Source: JBBQUP01 sp038212305 (GTDB taxonomy: Bacteria > Bacteroidota > Bacteroidia > Bacteroidales > Marinilabiliaceae). Taken from it: a stretch of DNA of 19,469 nucleotides. Shown here piece after piece: positions 13,180-19,469 of the stretch; positions within the stretch are counted from its first letter, which is position 1, and each line of letters opens with the position of its first letter. A model generated the notes under the pieces. That model was not told the DNA's origin and made no database searches. It worked only from the letters and a program-made list of their open reading frames with translations. The translations under genes and the position numbers were made by a program. The DNA lies in contig JBBQUP010000068.1 in NCBI GenBank assembly GCA_038212305.1, positions 1 to 19,469 of the forward strand, given 5' to 3'.

Positions 13180-14418
13180 ATGAATGACTATTTAACGTTG
13201 TCGGAAGCCTCCGAATTGATAGGCAAAAGCAAAGAAACCTTAAGGCGTTGGGATAGAGAAGGCAAATTGTCTGCTGTCCGTGAACCAATTAGTAATTACC
13301 GAGTTTATAAAAGGGAAGAAGTTCAAACATTATTTGTTGACTTTTTGGCTAAAGACATAAAAGAAATTACAACCAATTTTGTCGAACCCGAAAATGATTA
13401 TAGTGTTTTGGAATTGTTTGCAGGTGCTGGCGGCTTGGCTGTTGGAATGGAAAAAGCAGGTTTAAAATGTGTTGCTTTAAATGAGATTGATAAATGGGCT
13501 TGTCAAACGCTACGCAAAAATCGTCCGCACTGGAAAGTGATGGAAGGTGATATAAAAAAATTTGATTTTACTGAATTTCATAATAAAGCGGATGTCGTAA
13601 CTGGCGGTTTTCCTTGTCAAGCATTTAGTTATGCGGGCAAAAAATTAGGCCTTGCAGATGCAAGAGGAACTTTATTTTATGAATTTGCACGAGTTGTCAA
13701 AGAAGTTAACCCACCAATTTGCATTGGCGAAAATGTTCGTGGATTGTTGAGCCACGAAAACGGGAAAACCTTACAAGGAATGATTTCAATCTTAGATGAA
13801 ATTGGTTATAACATTGTGCCGTTTCAAGTTTTGAAAGCTATAAATTACAATGTGCCCCAAAAGCGAGAACGCCTTATTTTAGTGGGAATTAGAAAAGATA
13901 TTGACTTGAGATACGAATACCCAAAACCATACAAAAAAATATATAACTTAAAAGATGCTTTGAAAAAAGGCGACCTATTTGAAAGCAATGTACCAAAATC
14001 AGAAGGTGCAAAATACCCAAAAAGCAAAATTGATGTTTTAGATTTAGTTCCGCCAAAGGGTTACTGGCGTGACTTACCTTTAGATATTCAGAAGCAATTT
14101 ATGGGCGGTAGTTTTCATTTAGGTGGCGGAAAAACAGGGATCGCTAGGCGTATAGGTTGGGACGAACCTTGTTTAACTTTGACATGCAGTCCTGCACAAA
14201 AACAAACCGAACGTTGTCATCCCGATGAAACTCGTCCTTTTACAGTTCGTGAATATGCTCGAATTCAAACCTTTCCTGATGATTGGAAATTTGAAGGTTC
14301 TGTTGCTCAACAATACAAACAAATTGGAAACGCAGTTCCCGTAAATTTGGGTAAAGAAGTTGGCTATTCTATTGTAAAATTCTTGAACCAATACTACAAC
14401 TTGTCAAAGCCCAAATAA
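13180..14418 (+). CDS. Type II DNA (cytosine-5) methyltransferase with N-terminal MerR-like HTH
   Basis: The 412-residue protein begins with an excisionase/MerR-type helix-turn-helix (about 1-50: LTLSEASELIGKSKETLRRW then YRVYKREEVQTLF). A complete m5C methylase follows: motif I VLELFAGAGGLAVGM, motif IV GGFPCQAFSYAG (catalytic C146), motif VI GENVRGL, motif VIII QKRERLILVGI and motifs IX-X EYARIQTFP to QIGNAVPVNLG. It protects host DNA at the site cut by the adjacent endonuclease. The fused HTH could bind its own promoter and control the module, as in other methylases with N-terminal HTH. The start is ATG 13180; GTG 13174 in the same frame is possible. The 3' end overlaps the endonuclease gene by 25 nt, tail to tail. 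Likely acquired as a module. Confidence 0.95.
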   Translation: MNDYLTLSEASELIGKSKETLRRWDREGKLSAVREPISNYRVYKREEVQTLFVDFLAKDIKEITTNFVEPENDYSVLELFAGAGGLAVGMEKAGLKCVALNEIDKWACQTLRKNRPHWKVMEGDIKKFDFTEFHNKADVVTGGFPCQAFSYAGKKLGLADARGTLFYEFARVVKEVNPPICIGENVRGLLSHENGKTLQGMISILDEIGYNIVPFQVLKAINYNVPQKRERLILVGIRKDIDLRYEYPKPYKKIYNLKDALKKGDLFESNVPKSEGAKYPKSKIDVLDLVPPKGYWRDLPLDIQKQFMGGSFHLGGGKTGIARRIGWDEPCLTLTCSPAQKQTERCHPDETRPFTVREYARIQTFPDDWKFEGSVAQQYKQIGNAVPVNLGKEVGYSIVKFLNQYYNLSKPK

Positions 14419-15158
14419 TAGCTATAATTTTCAAAAGATATTTGGTCTAAAACGCTTCGATTTGTTCTTTTGATTTCCGATTTTATTTCTTCAAGTGCTG
14501 AATTTTTGGATACTTCTTCATTGTGGTCTATTGATCTCAAATAGTCCTTGATTGCTAAAGGTAAAACGTTGTAAAGCTGAAATAAAGCATCCTCTTGTCC
14601 AGAAAGTAATGCGTAAAACTGATCGCCTGAAATTTTGTAAACTCTACTGTGGCTATATTCTTTGCCGTTTATGTCCGCTGTCCACAAATCGCAAAAACTA
14701 CCTTTTGCTAAAATTTGAACCCAGTAACATTTTGCTTTTTTAAAATTGTCGGCATAAACTTTTAACTTTTGAAATAAACTTTCAGCAGAACTACTGTTCA
14801 TTGTGTTGTGCTTATTTTTAATGTCTGCAAACAAAGTATCGTCTTTTGCTTTGATGTCAAAACCGCTTAATTTGCCAACTTCAAAACCTTTAATTCCTCC
14901 TAAAATTTGTTCGTGAAATGTCCCGATCGAATTGTTTATTGATTTGTCTACTTGCCTTAAAATCTCAGCTTGTATAAGGCTTTCCTCGTCTATGTCGTTA
15001 AACTCAGTATCAAAAGTCAGTTTTATAGTATCAACTTTATTTAAGTAGAAATTCTTTTTAGTGATGTTGTTTTTCGCCTTCAAATATGCTTTGTGTAGGT
15101 TACCAATACTACCCAACAAATGGTCGTCCGAAATGTAGTTTACGTATTTATTTTTCAT
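14394..15158 (-). CDS. Type II restriction endonuclease, Eco47II-like
   Basis: The 254-residue protein has the layout of the Eco47II family (enzymes cutting GGNCC): the start NYISDDHLLGSIGNLHKAY, and the block GFDIKAKDDTLFADIKNKHNTMNSS, here at 99-123. In that block D101, D112 and K114 form the PD-(D/E)xK centre, and KHNTMNSS is a family hallmark. It is convergent with its methylase and shares 25 nt with it. A GGNCC target follows only from family resemblance. The first ATG fits the family N-terminus. The gene is AT-rich and shows no internal damage. No C protein is seen, so control may lie with the HTH of the methylase. Confidence 0.85.
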   Translation of the reverse strand: MKNKYVNYISDDHLLGSIGNLHKAYLKAKNNITKKNFYLNKVDTIKLTFDTEFNDIDEESLIQAEILRQVDKSINNSIGTFHEQILGGIKGFEVGKLSGFDIKAKDDTLFADIKNKHNTMNSSSAESLFQKLKVYADNFKKAKCYWVQILAKGSFCDLWTADINGKEYSHSRVYKISGDQFYALLSGQEDALFQLYNVLPLAIKDYLRSIDHNEEVSKNSALEEIKSEIKRTNRSVLDQISFENYSYYLGFDKL

Positions 15159-15365
15159 TCAATTATATCAAAATATTCAGTTGCGAATGTAACAATAAAA
15201 GCTGATTTTCAGCACTGTCTGTCAATGTTGCACTGTCGCCCTAAAACGAAGCTTAACAAAAAATTATCTTAATTCCTCAAAAAGGTATTTCCTACAAACA
15301 ACCATTTTTCAAATCTATTGCTATTGTTATCTTTGACATGTATTTTTAACCATCAATACAAAAGA
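15159..15365. other. Intergenic region between endonuclease and ketopantoate reductase genes
   Basis: This 207-nt region divides divergent genes. It contains a small inverted repeat GCTGA-TTT-TCAGC (15201-15213), an ATGTTGCACTGTCGCCC stretch faintly like the left flank of the module, and the promoter of the next gene near its right end. The minus-strand endonuclease promoter is not clear; TACATTCG-like and ATATTTTG-like boxes are only partial matches. Confidence 0.4.
15328..15335 (+). promoter_or_regulatory. -7 element for the ketopantoate-reductase gene
   Basis: TATCTTTG matches TAnnTTTG exactly; no TTG at the -33 position, only a T-rich run. Transcription would begin near 15342, which places the upstream in-frame ATG at 15318 outside the mRNA and supports ATG 15366 as start. 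Confidence 0.5.
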
Positions 15366-16289
15366 ATGCAAATAACAATAATAGGTACAGGAGGTGTAGG
15401 CGGCTACTTTGGAGGTAGACTAGCGCAAGCAGGTAATAATGTAATGTTTATTGCGCGAGGCGAGCATCTTAAGGCTATTCAAGAAAAAGGTCTTGTTGTT
15501 AGGAGTATTAAAGGTGATTTCACGGTTACGAATACTGAGGCAACTGATTCGATTGCATTGGCTAAACCAGCCGATTTGGTGTTGATTTGTGTTAAAGCAT
15601 GGCAGGTGAAAGATGTGGCTAAACAACTGGCATCTACGTTAAAACCTGATACGATAGTTTTACCGCTTCAAAATGGTGTGCTGGCTGCCGACGAATTGGC
15701 CGAATTTATTCCAAAACAACATATCGTTAAAGGGTTATGCCGCATATTTAGCTTAATAGAATCCCCTGGTATTATTAACCATGTTGCCGTTGAACCAACC
15801 ATTATTTTTGGAGAAGTGGATAATACCTCAACTCCGCGAATATTGCAATTAAGCAATGCCTTTTCATATGCAGGAATCACATCGAAAGTTGCAAAAGATA
15901 TTGATGCCGATTTATGGAAAAAATTCATCTCAATATGTGTAAGCGCACAACTGGCTCTAACCCGATCGACTTATGGTGAATTACGCGAATTGCCTCTAGC
16001 CCGAAACATGATGATTTCGTTAATTGAAGAGATCTATCGCTTATCGCAAAAAATAGGAATCAACATCGAACCAGATTTCCCTCAAAAGGCAATGGCATTT
16101 ATTGATACCTTTCCGCATTCAACCACATCGTCTCTAACACGCGATGTGTGGGAAGGAAAACCATCAGAAATTGAATATCAGAACGGTACTGTAGTTAAAT
16201 TGGCAGAGAAATTTGGCATCGAAACCCCGATTAACCGTTTTTTATATGAGTGTATTTTACCAATGGAATTAAAGGCTCGAAAACAATAA
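15366..16289 (+). CDS. panE: 2-dehydropantoate 2-reductase (ketopantoate reductase) family
   Basis: The 307-residue protein has an N-terminal Rossmann fold with GTGGVGGYFGG (7-17) for NADPH, and VLICVKAWQVKDVA followed by LPLQNGVLAADELAE, as in PanE. The all-helical C-terminal half contains LWKKFISICVSAQL, whose first Lys is the expected catalytic residue position, and TTSSLTRDVWEGKPSEIEYQNG, matching the family SSMxxDxxxGxxTEIDxxNG. PanE makes pantoate for CoA. Bacteroidota often carry several family members, so the exact substrate is not certain. It is followed 12 nt later by the GGGP-synthase gene, probably in one transcript. Confidence 0.85.
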   Translation: MQITIIGTGGVGGYFGGRLAQAGNNVMFIARGEHLKAIQEKGLVVRSIKGDFTVTNTEATDSIALAKPADLVLICVKAWQVKDVAKQLASTLKPDTIVLPLQNGVLAADELAEFIPKQHIVKGLCRIFSLIESPGIINHVAVEPTIIFGEVDNTSTPRILQLSNAFSYAGITSKVAKDIDADLWKKFISICVSAQLALTRSTYGELRELPLARNMMISLIEEIYRLSQKIGINIEPDFPQKAMAFIDTFPHSTTSSLTRDVWEGKPSEIEYQNGTVVKLAEKFGIETPINRFLYECILPMELKARKQ

Positions 16290-16301
16290 AACACAATTAC
16301 T

Positions 16302-17048
16302 TTGACAAATCTTTACTCACATATTAGTCAATCGGCTCAAGCAGGTAAAAAAATGCTCGCCTTTTTAATGGATCCCGACCATTACATGGGCGAAAAATTA
16401 ACGAAAGCCATTGCATTAATCCATCAGTGTAACCCCGATATCATTTTAATTGGAGGTAGCCTCACTCAAACACATACCGATCCACTGATAACAGAACTAA
16501 AGAAAAAGATTTCTCAACCAGTCGTTTTATATCCTGGCAGTTTAATTCAACTCAGTCCTTCGGCTGATGCTATTTTGCTTATCTCGCTCTTGTCGGGCCG
16601 AAACCCCGATTATCTAATTGGCAATCATGTTATTGCAGCCCCTTTCATCAAGCAATCGGGACTAGAGGTAATCCCTACCGGTTACCTTTTAATTGATGGA
16701 GGACAAACCACTTCGGTGGAATACATGAGTCAAACACGCCCTATTCCTGCAAATAAACCCGACATAGCAGTTGCGACAGCACTTGCCGGAGAACAATTAG
16801 GCATGAAACTAATTTATTTAGAAGCGGGAAGCGGCTCAAAAAATCCTGTTGCTATAGAAACAATTAAACAGGTTAAAAAAGCCCTGACTATTCCTTTAAT
16901 TGTTGGAGGAGGTTTAAATACAACACAAAAAATCAAGGATGCCTGTGATGCCGGTGCCGACCTAATTGTTATTGGAAATGCCCTTGAGAAAGATCCAATG
17001 CTTTTAAGTGAATTTACTCAAGCCATTCGAAACTTTAATCAACTTTAA
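16302..17048 (+). CDS. Geranylgeranylglyceryl phosphate synthase family (PcrB-like TIM barrel)
   Basis: The 248-residue protein is a TIM barrel of the GGGPS/PcrB family. It carries KKMLAFLMDPDHYM near the N-terminus, ILIGGSLTQTHTD, VVLYPGSLIQLSPSADAILLIS, the diagnostic IYLEAGSGS, and the phosphate-binding GGGLNTTQK and VIGNALEKDP. The family joins a prenyl diphosphate to glycerol-1-phosphate, an ether-lipid reaction typical of archaea that also exists as group II enzymes in Bacteroidota. The frame starts with TTG at 16302; the next ATG is inside the first conserved strand and would cut the barrel. A rare TTG start may hold expression low. Its last 14 nt overlap the tail of the convergent phosphatase-like gene. 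Confidence 0.9.
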   Translation: MTNLYSHISQSAQAGKKMLAFLMDPDHYMGEKLTKAIALIHQCNPDIILIGGSLTQTHTDPLITELKKKISQPVVLYPGSLIQLSPSADAILLISLLSGRNPDYLIGNHVIAAPFIKQSGLEVIPTGYLLIDGGQTTSVEYMSQTRPIPANKPDIAVATALAGEQLGMKLIYLEAGSGSKNPVAIETIKQVKKALTIPLIVGGGLNTTQKIKDACDAGADLIVIGNALEKDPMLLSEFTQAIRNFNQL

Positions 17049-18588
17049 TTATTTCAGGAATGAGCTTTCCTGTGCATCCATTTGGATAAGGGATTTTTAG
17101 CAAATTACATATGGTAGGCGCAATATCTATTGTTTGGCAATCCTTAACCAATGCACCGGGCTTAATACCTGCTCCATAAAAAATAACAGGCACACCGCAA
17201 CTTGCATTAGGCCGACTTTGAATCATTCCATTATCAAGCTCTTCCATCCAACCTGGCTCTAATTCAATAACTACATCACCAGTTCGTTTTACATTAAAAG
17301 TTTCTGTTATTAACGATGGCACTCCTTTGGGGTTATTTATCAATCGATCATAGGTATAACTTTGTTTGATGCCCGACATCTCAATTAAAAAATCGGCTGT
17401 TTGCTGGCGAGCATCACTAATCGATATCCCTTTTTCTTTGAGCAGTTTGTGATTTAAAAAAAACATACCATCGTGATATGTTTCAATATATTTTCCAGAA
17501 CCATGAGCTGCCATGTAATAAAGATTCAATAGCGACACTGCTTTCCGACCACTAAACAACCCAGCAGGAATGTTATTCTTTGCAGCAATCTCAGGTGCAA
17601 CCCCTCCATTTTTTAACGAGGTTAAAATAAATAAAACATTATCCATTCCTAGCTCATCTTCGAAATAGCGAATTAATCCGGCCAATTCATGATCCAGTCG
17701 CAATAACATATCCTCCGATTCAGCATTATAAGGCGAGCGAGACGACTTGATTGAAGATTTCAACGAAAACTGAATGGTTAAAAAATCGGGGGTTTGATCT
17801 TTACCAAACTTCTCATTATAGGCCATCGCTACGGCAAAATCGCGCACCAAAGTATTTCCAAATGGCGATTGAAACAAATTACCAAACCCTGCAGGCTCAG
17901 CAAAACGATATAAAAACGGAGTTGTTCGAGAAGGTAAACCCAATTTACTCTCATAGTAACTGTTTAAATCATTTAGTGGCCCCCACTCTCGTTGCTTATA
18001 CATTTGAGAGAACCCTTTTGAATTAAACTCAGTCACCCATACAGAACTATTATTTGTATTTCCTGAAACAAAATCGCCGGTAACAGGATTAATGCTATAG
18101 GAATAATTGGTGTTTGAATGTCCAACGGCCCATGTAAGCAAATCGGTATTAAGTCCAATAGCACCAATTTTTGATTTACCTAAAAACAAGCGACTTAGCT
18201 CATCGGTAATGGTAGAAGCTAACAATCGTGGATTCTTATCCAGATAAGCGGTATCGTTTCTATTGGCACTAACTATTCCATTTTTCTGAGAATCGATCCA
18301 GAAATTACTGACGATACCATGATTTTGAGGAGTAGTTCCGGTAACCAATGATGCAAAAGCAGAACCGCTATATGCTGATAAAGAACTTACTTTAACCTGA
18401 GGCAGATAAGCGCCTTTAGACAATAACTTAACAAAACCGCCCTCTTCAAAATTTGGGTTGAAAATGAGCAATTGATCCGCACTTAATTGATCCACCACTA
18501 TCAACACAACCAACTTAGGCGATTCAGCTCTACTAAGTATACTTGAGCTAAGCAATAACCATCCTAACAATAAAAATCGACTTCCCAT
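17035..18588 (-). CDS. Exported alkaline-phosphatase-fold protein lacking the metal ligands (likely pseudoenzyme)
   Basis: The 517-residue protein has a signal peptide (1-22, LLLGWLLLSSSILSRA) and the full layout of PafA-like phosphatases: VVLIVVDQL (27-35; D33 kept), ASLVTGTTPQNHGIVSNFWID (79-99, in pieces), a cap-like middle and PVIFYGAGIKPG near the end. The catalytic sites are altered. The usual TGPGHA nucleophile loop is SGSAFA (74-79), so Thr becomes Ser and His becomes Phe. The usual TDxxxHxxGP reads LKSSIKSSRSP (276-286). LTADHG reads LTSLKNG (322-328), and the last His (THVP) reads CGVP (464-467). All zinc ligands except D33 are gone, yet the frame is intact. A binding or scaffold role is likelier than hydrolysis (inference). 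Confidence 0.85.
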   Translation of the reverse strand: MGSRFLLLGWLLLSSSILSRAESPKLVVLIVVDQLSADQLLIFNPNFEEGGFVKLLSKGAYLPQVKVSSLSAYSGSAFASLVTGTTPQNHGIVSNFWIDSQKNGIVSANRNDTAYLDKNPRLLASTITDELSRLFLGKSKIGAIGLNTDLLTWAVGHSNTNYSYSINPVTGDFVSGNTNNSSVWVTEFNSKGFSQMYKQREWGPLNDLNSYYESKLGLPSRTTPFLYRFAEPAGFGNLFQSPFGNTLVRDFAVAMAYNEKFGKDQTPDFLTIQFSLKSSIKSSRSPYNAESEDMLLRLDHELAGLIRYFEDELGMDNVLFILTSLKNGGVAPEIAAKNNIPAGLFSGRKAVSLLNLYYMAAHGSGKYIETYHDGMFFLNHKLLKEKGISISDARQQTADFLIEMSGIKQSYTYDRLINNPKGVPSLITETFNVKRTGDVVIELEPGWMEELDNGMIQSRPNASCGVPVIFYGAGIKPGALVKDCQTIDIAPTICNLLKIPYPNGCTGKLIPEIIKVD

Positions 18589-18610
18589 TCATATTCCGTT
18601 TAACTATGGG

Positions 18611-18618
18611 CAAAGATA
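18611..18618 (-). promoter_or_regulatory. -7 element for the phosphatase-like gene
   Basis: On the minus strand TATCTTTG matches TAnnTTTG exactly, 22 nt upstream of the ATG. No clear TTG is present at the -33 distance, so the promoter may be weak or activator-dependent. Confidence 0.45.
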
Positions 18619-18747
18619 AACGAATAGAACTAAATTCCATAAATAAACTAATTGAGAAATGAGTTGAAGTTTTAATTCTATAAAATCTAAATGAAAACAG
18701 AGATAGGAGGAATAATAGATATTAGACGAACAGACAAGATATTTCAA

Positions 18748-19110
18748 TTACTTGGCAGACTCCGTTTGAGGCATTGAATACCTAACTACATTAACCGGTT
18801 CGATAAAAATAATGCCTCCACTACAGGCTTTATTCAAGAGCTTTGAAGCAATGTTTCCAAAGTCCTCAATTCGTTCCTTTACATCCACCAGGGTAATCAC
18901 AACAGGCAATTGATTCGACAATGAGAAAACCTTAACACTATGATGCATGCTATCAGCTCCGTACGACAAAAACCCCTTGCAAACCGTTGCCCCCGCAAGT
19001 TTGTATTTTTTTGCCGCAAATATTAAAGCCTCAAATAAAGGTCGTTTGTAAACACGCTCCAATTCGCCAATTATGATAGTCAGTTTTGCAGCTTCTCCAT
19101 GTAAAATCAT
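18748..19110 (-). CDS. DUF190 family protein
   Basis: The 120-residue protein (from ATG 19110) matches DUF190: KLTIIIGELERVYKRPLFEALIFAAKKYKLAGATVCKGF, then YGADSMHHSVKVFSLSNQLPVVITLVDVKERIEDF and a final strand IIFIEPVNVVRY. It resembles PII-like ferredoxin-fold trimers; no ligand is known to me. In many bacteria DUF190 genes accompany crcB fluoride channels, but no crcB is present here and I see no fluoride riboswitch upstream. The frame continues 17 codons further upstream, but ATG 19110 gives the usual distance to the KLTIIIGE strand. It is divergent from the EF-G-like gene across 222 nt. Confidence 0.88.
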   Translation of the reverse strand: MILHGEAAKLTIIIGELERVYKRPLFEALIFAAKKYKLAGATVCKGFLSYGADSMHHSVKVFSLSNQLPVVITLVDVKERIEDFGNIASKLLNKACSGGIIFIEPVNVVRYSMPQTESAK

Positions 19111-19254
19111 GATGCAAGATTTATGATTATACAAATTACGGAGATTGATTGACAAATACAATATGTTTTATTACGAAGCTTTTTAATCGCAATCTATCTA
19201 AGAATAAAATGAATTTAAAGTTCCGTAAGCTTAAGAAGATAAGTAGCAATAAAC

Positions 19255-19284
19255 TTGTCCATTTGCTAAATAATGCTAATTTTG
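19255..19284 (+). promoter_or_regulatory. Promoter for the EF-G-like gene
   Basis: TTG (19255-19257), 19-nt spacer, TAATTTTG (19277-19284): an exact consensus match. The 5' leader would be about 42 nt, with no SD. Confidence 0.65.
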
Positions 19285-19332
19285 AACTATTCCCTTTCAT
19301 CTATAATTTATAACTTTTAAATCTTAAGAATT

Positions 19333-19469
19333 ATGAAAGTTTATCAAGCCGACCAAATAAAGAACATTTCCTTACTTGGTAGTAGCGGCTCTGGTAAAAC
19401 CACCCTTGCGGAAGCGATGCTGCTCGAGGGTGGGGTAATCAGTCGCCGCGGAGAAATAGAGAGTAAAAA
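19333..19469 (+). CDS. Elongation factor G-like translational GTPase (partial, start only)
   Basis: The 45 visible codons read MKVYQADQIKNISLLGSSG then SGKTTLAEAMLLEGGVISRRG. GSSGSGKTT is the P-loop, with the spacing and following residues of the Bacteroidota EF-G-like paralogue (MKVYxxxxIKNIALLGxxGSGKTTLAEAMLFEGGVI in pieces), not the canonical EF-G, which has AHIDAGKTTTTER. The gene runs off the window, so GTPase motifs G2-G5 and domains II-V cannot be checked. Confidence 0.88.
   Translation, partial: MKVYQADQIKNISLLGSSGSGKTTLAEAMLLEGGVISRRGEIESK

Noticed and set aside
13106..15232. Possible imperfect direct repeats flanking the RM module (TTTTCAGC and TGTTGCA at 13106-13123 and 15206-15232)
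   Set aside because: The two short words have different spacing on each side, and the left TGTTGCA overlaps the -33 element, so the resemblance may be chance.
15318..15365. Earlier start of the ketopantoate-reductase gene at 15318
   Set aside because: It would place a non-conserved extension before the Rossmann strand and the -7 box inside the coding region.

Overview
The window is a stretch of a Bacteroidota chromosome. The main evidence is the run hup / mutY-ssb-gldE-gldD: gldE and gldD belong to the gliding/type IX secretion gene set of that phylum. Supporting evidence is Bacteroidota-type promoters (TTG, 19-23 nt, TAnnTTTG) in front of several genes, a near absence of Shine-Dalgarno sequences, and a bacterial GGGP-synthase-family gene. 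Two tandem MinD-type Fe-S ATPases with two NifX-like proteins suggest an anaerobic or facultatively anaerobic lifestyle (inference). I would not go below phylum/class.

Layout. (1) 1-369, minus strand: start of a small very basic protein and an HU protein. (2) 489-5372, plus strand: mutY, ssb, gldE, gldD, a 4'-phosphopantetheinyl transferase and a TPR-like unknown. (3) 5362-5698: a scar and control region with the truncated start of a SAM methyltransferase, an orphan signal peptide, two TTTGCAAA palindromes and a perfect 25-bp inverted repeat laid over a promoter. (4) 5699-12806: a long plus-strand cluster of DUF134 regulator, NifX-like protein, DUF5320-like peptide, second NifX-like protein, two ferredoxin-MinD ATPases, peptide deformylase, Mrp ATPase, GTP cyclohydrolase II, hotdog thioesterase, TrmO and a SAM methyltransferase. 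The first 52 nt of conserved methyltransferase sequence is a near-exact copy of the scar in (3), so a 6.8-kb block is bounded by direct repeats. (5) 12844-13032: an internally deleted peroxiredoxin. (6) 13119-15158: a type II restriction-modification pair with an HTH-fused m5C methylase and a convergent Eco47II-like endonuclease. (7) 15366-19110: ketopantoate-reductase family gene, GGGP-synthase family gene, a convergent alkaline-phosphatase-fold protein that lacks its metal ligands, and a DUF190 protein. (8) 19333-end: start of an EF-G-like GTPase.

How the genes may work together. The core of region (4) has the same parts as the orange-protein (ORP) clusters of sulfate reducers: NifX-family cofactor carriers, paired MinD-like ATPases with [4Fe-4S] inserts, an Mrp ATPase and a DUF134 protein. 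I infer a metal-sulfur cofactor assembly or delivery system, with the DUF134 protein as likely autoregulator acting at the twin palindromes. Deformylase, RibA and TrmO are linked to it by position only. The most notable non-standard items are the operator architecture at 5597-5692, the 52-nt repeat bounding the cluster, the strong SD of the DUF5320-like gene, the peroxiredoxin deletion and the pseudo-phosphatase.
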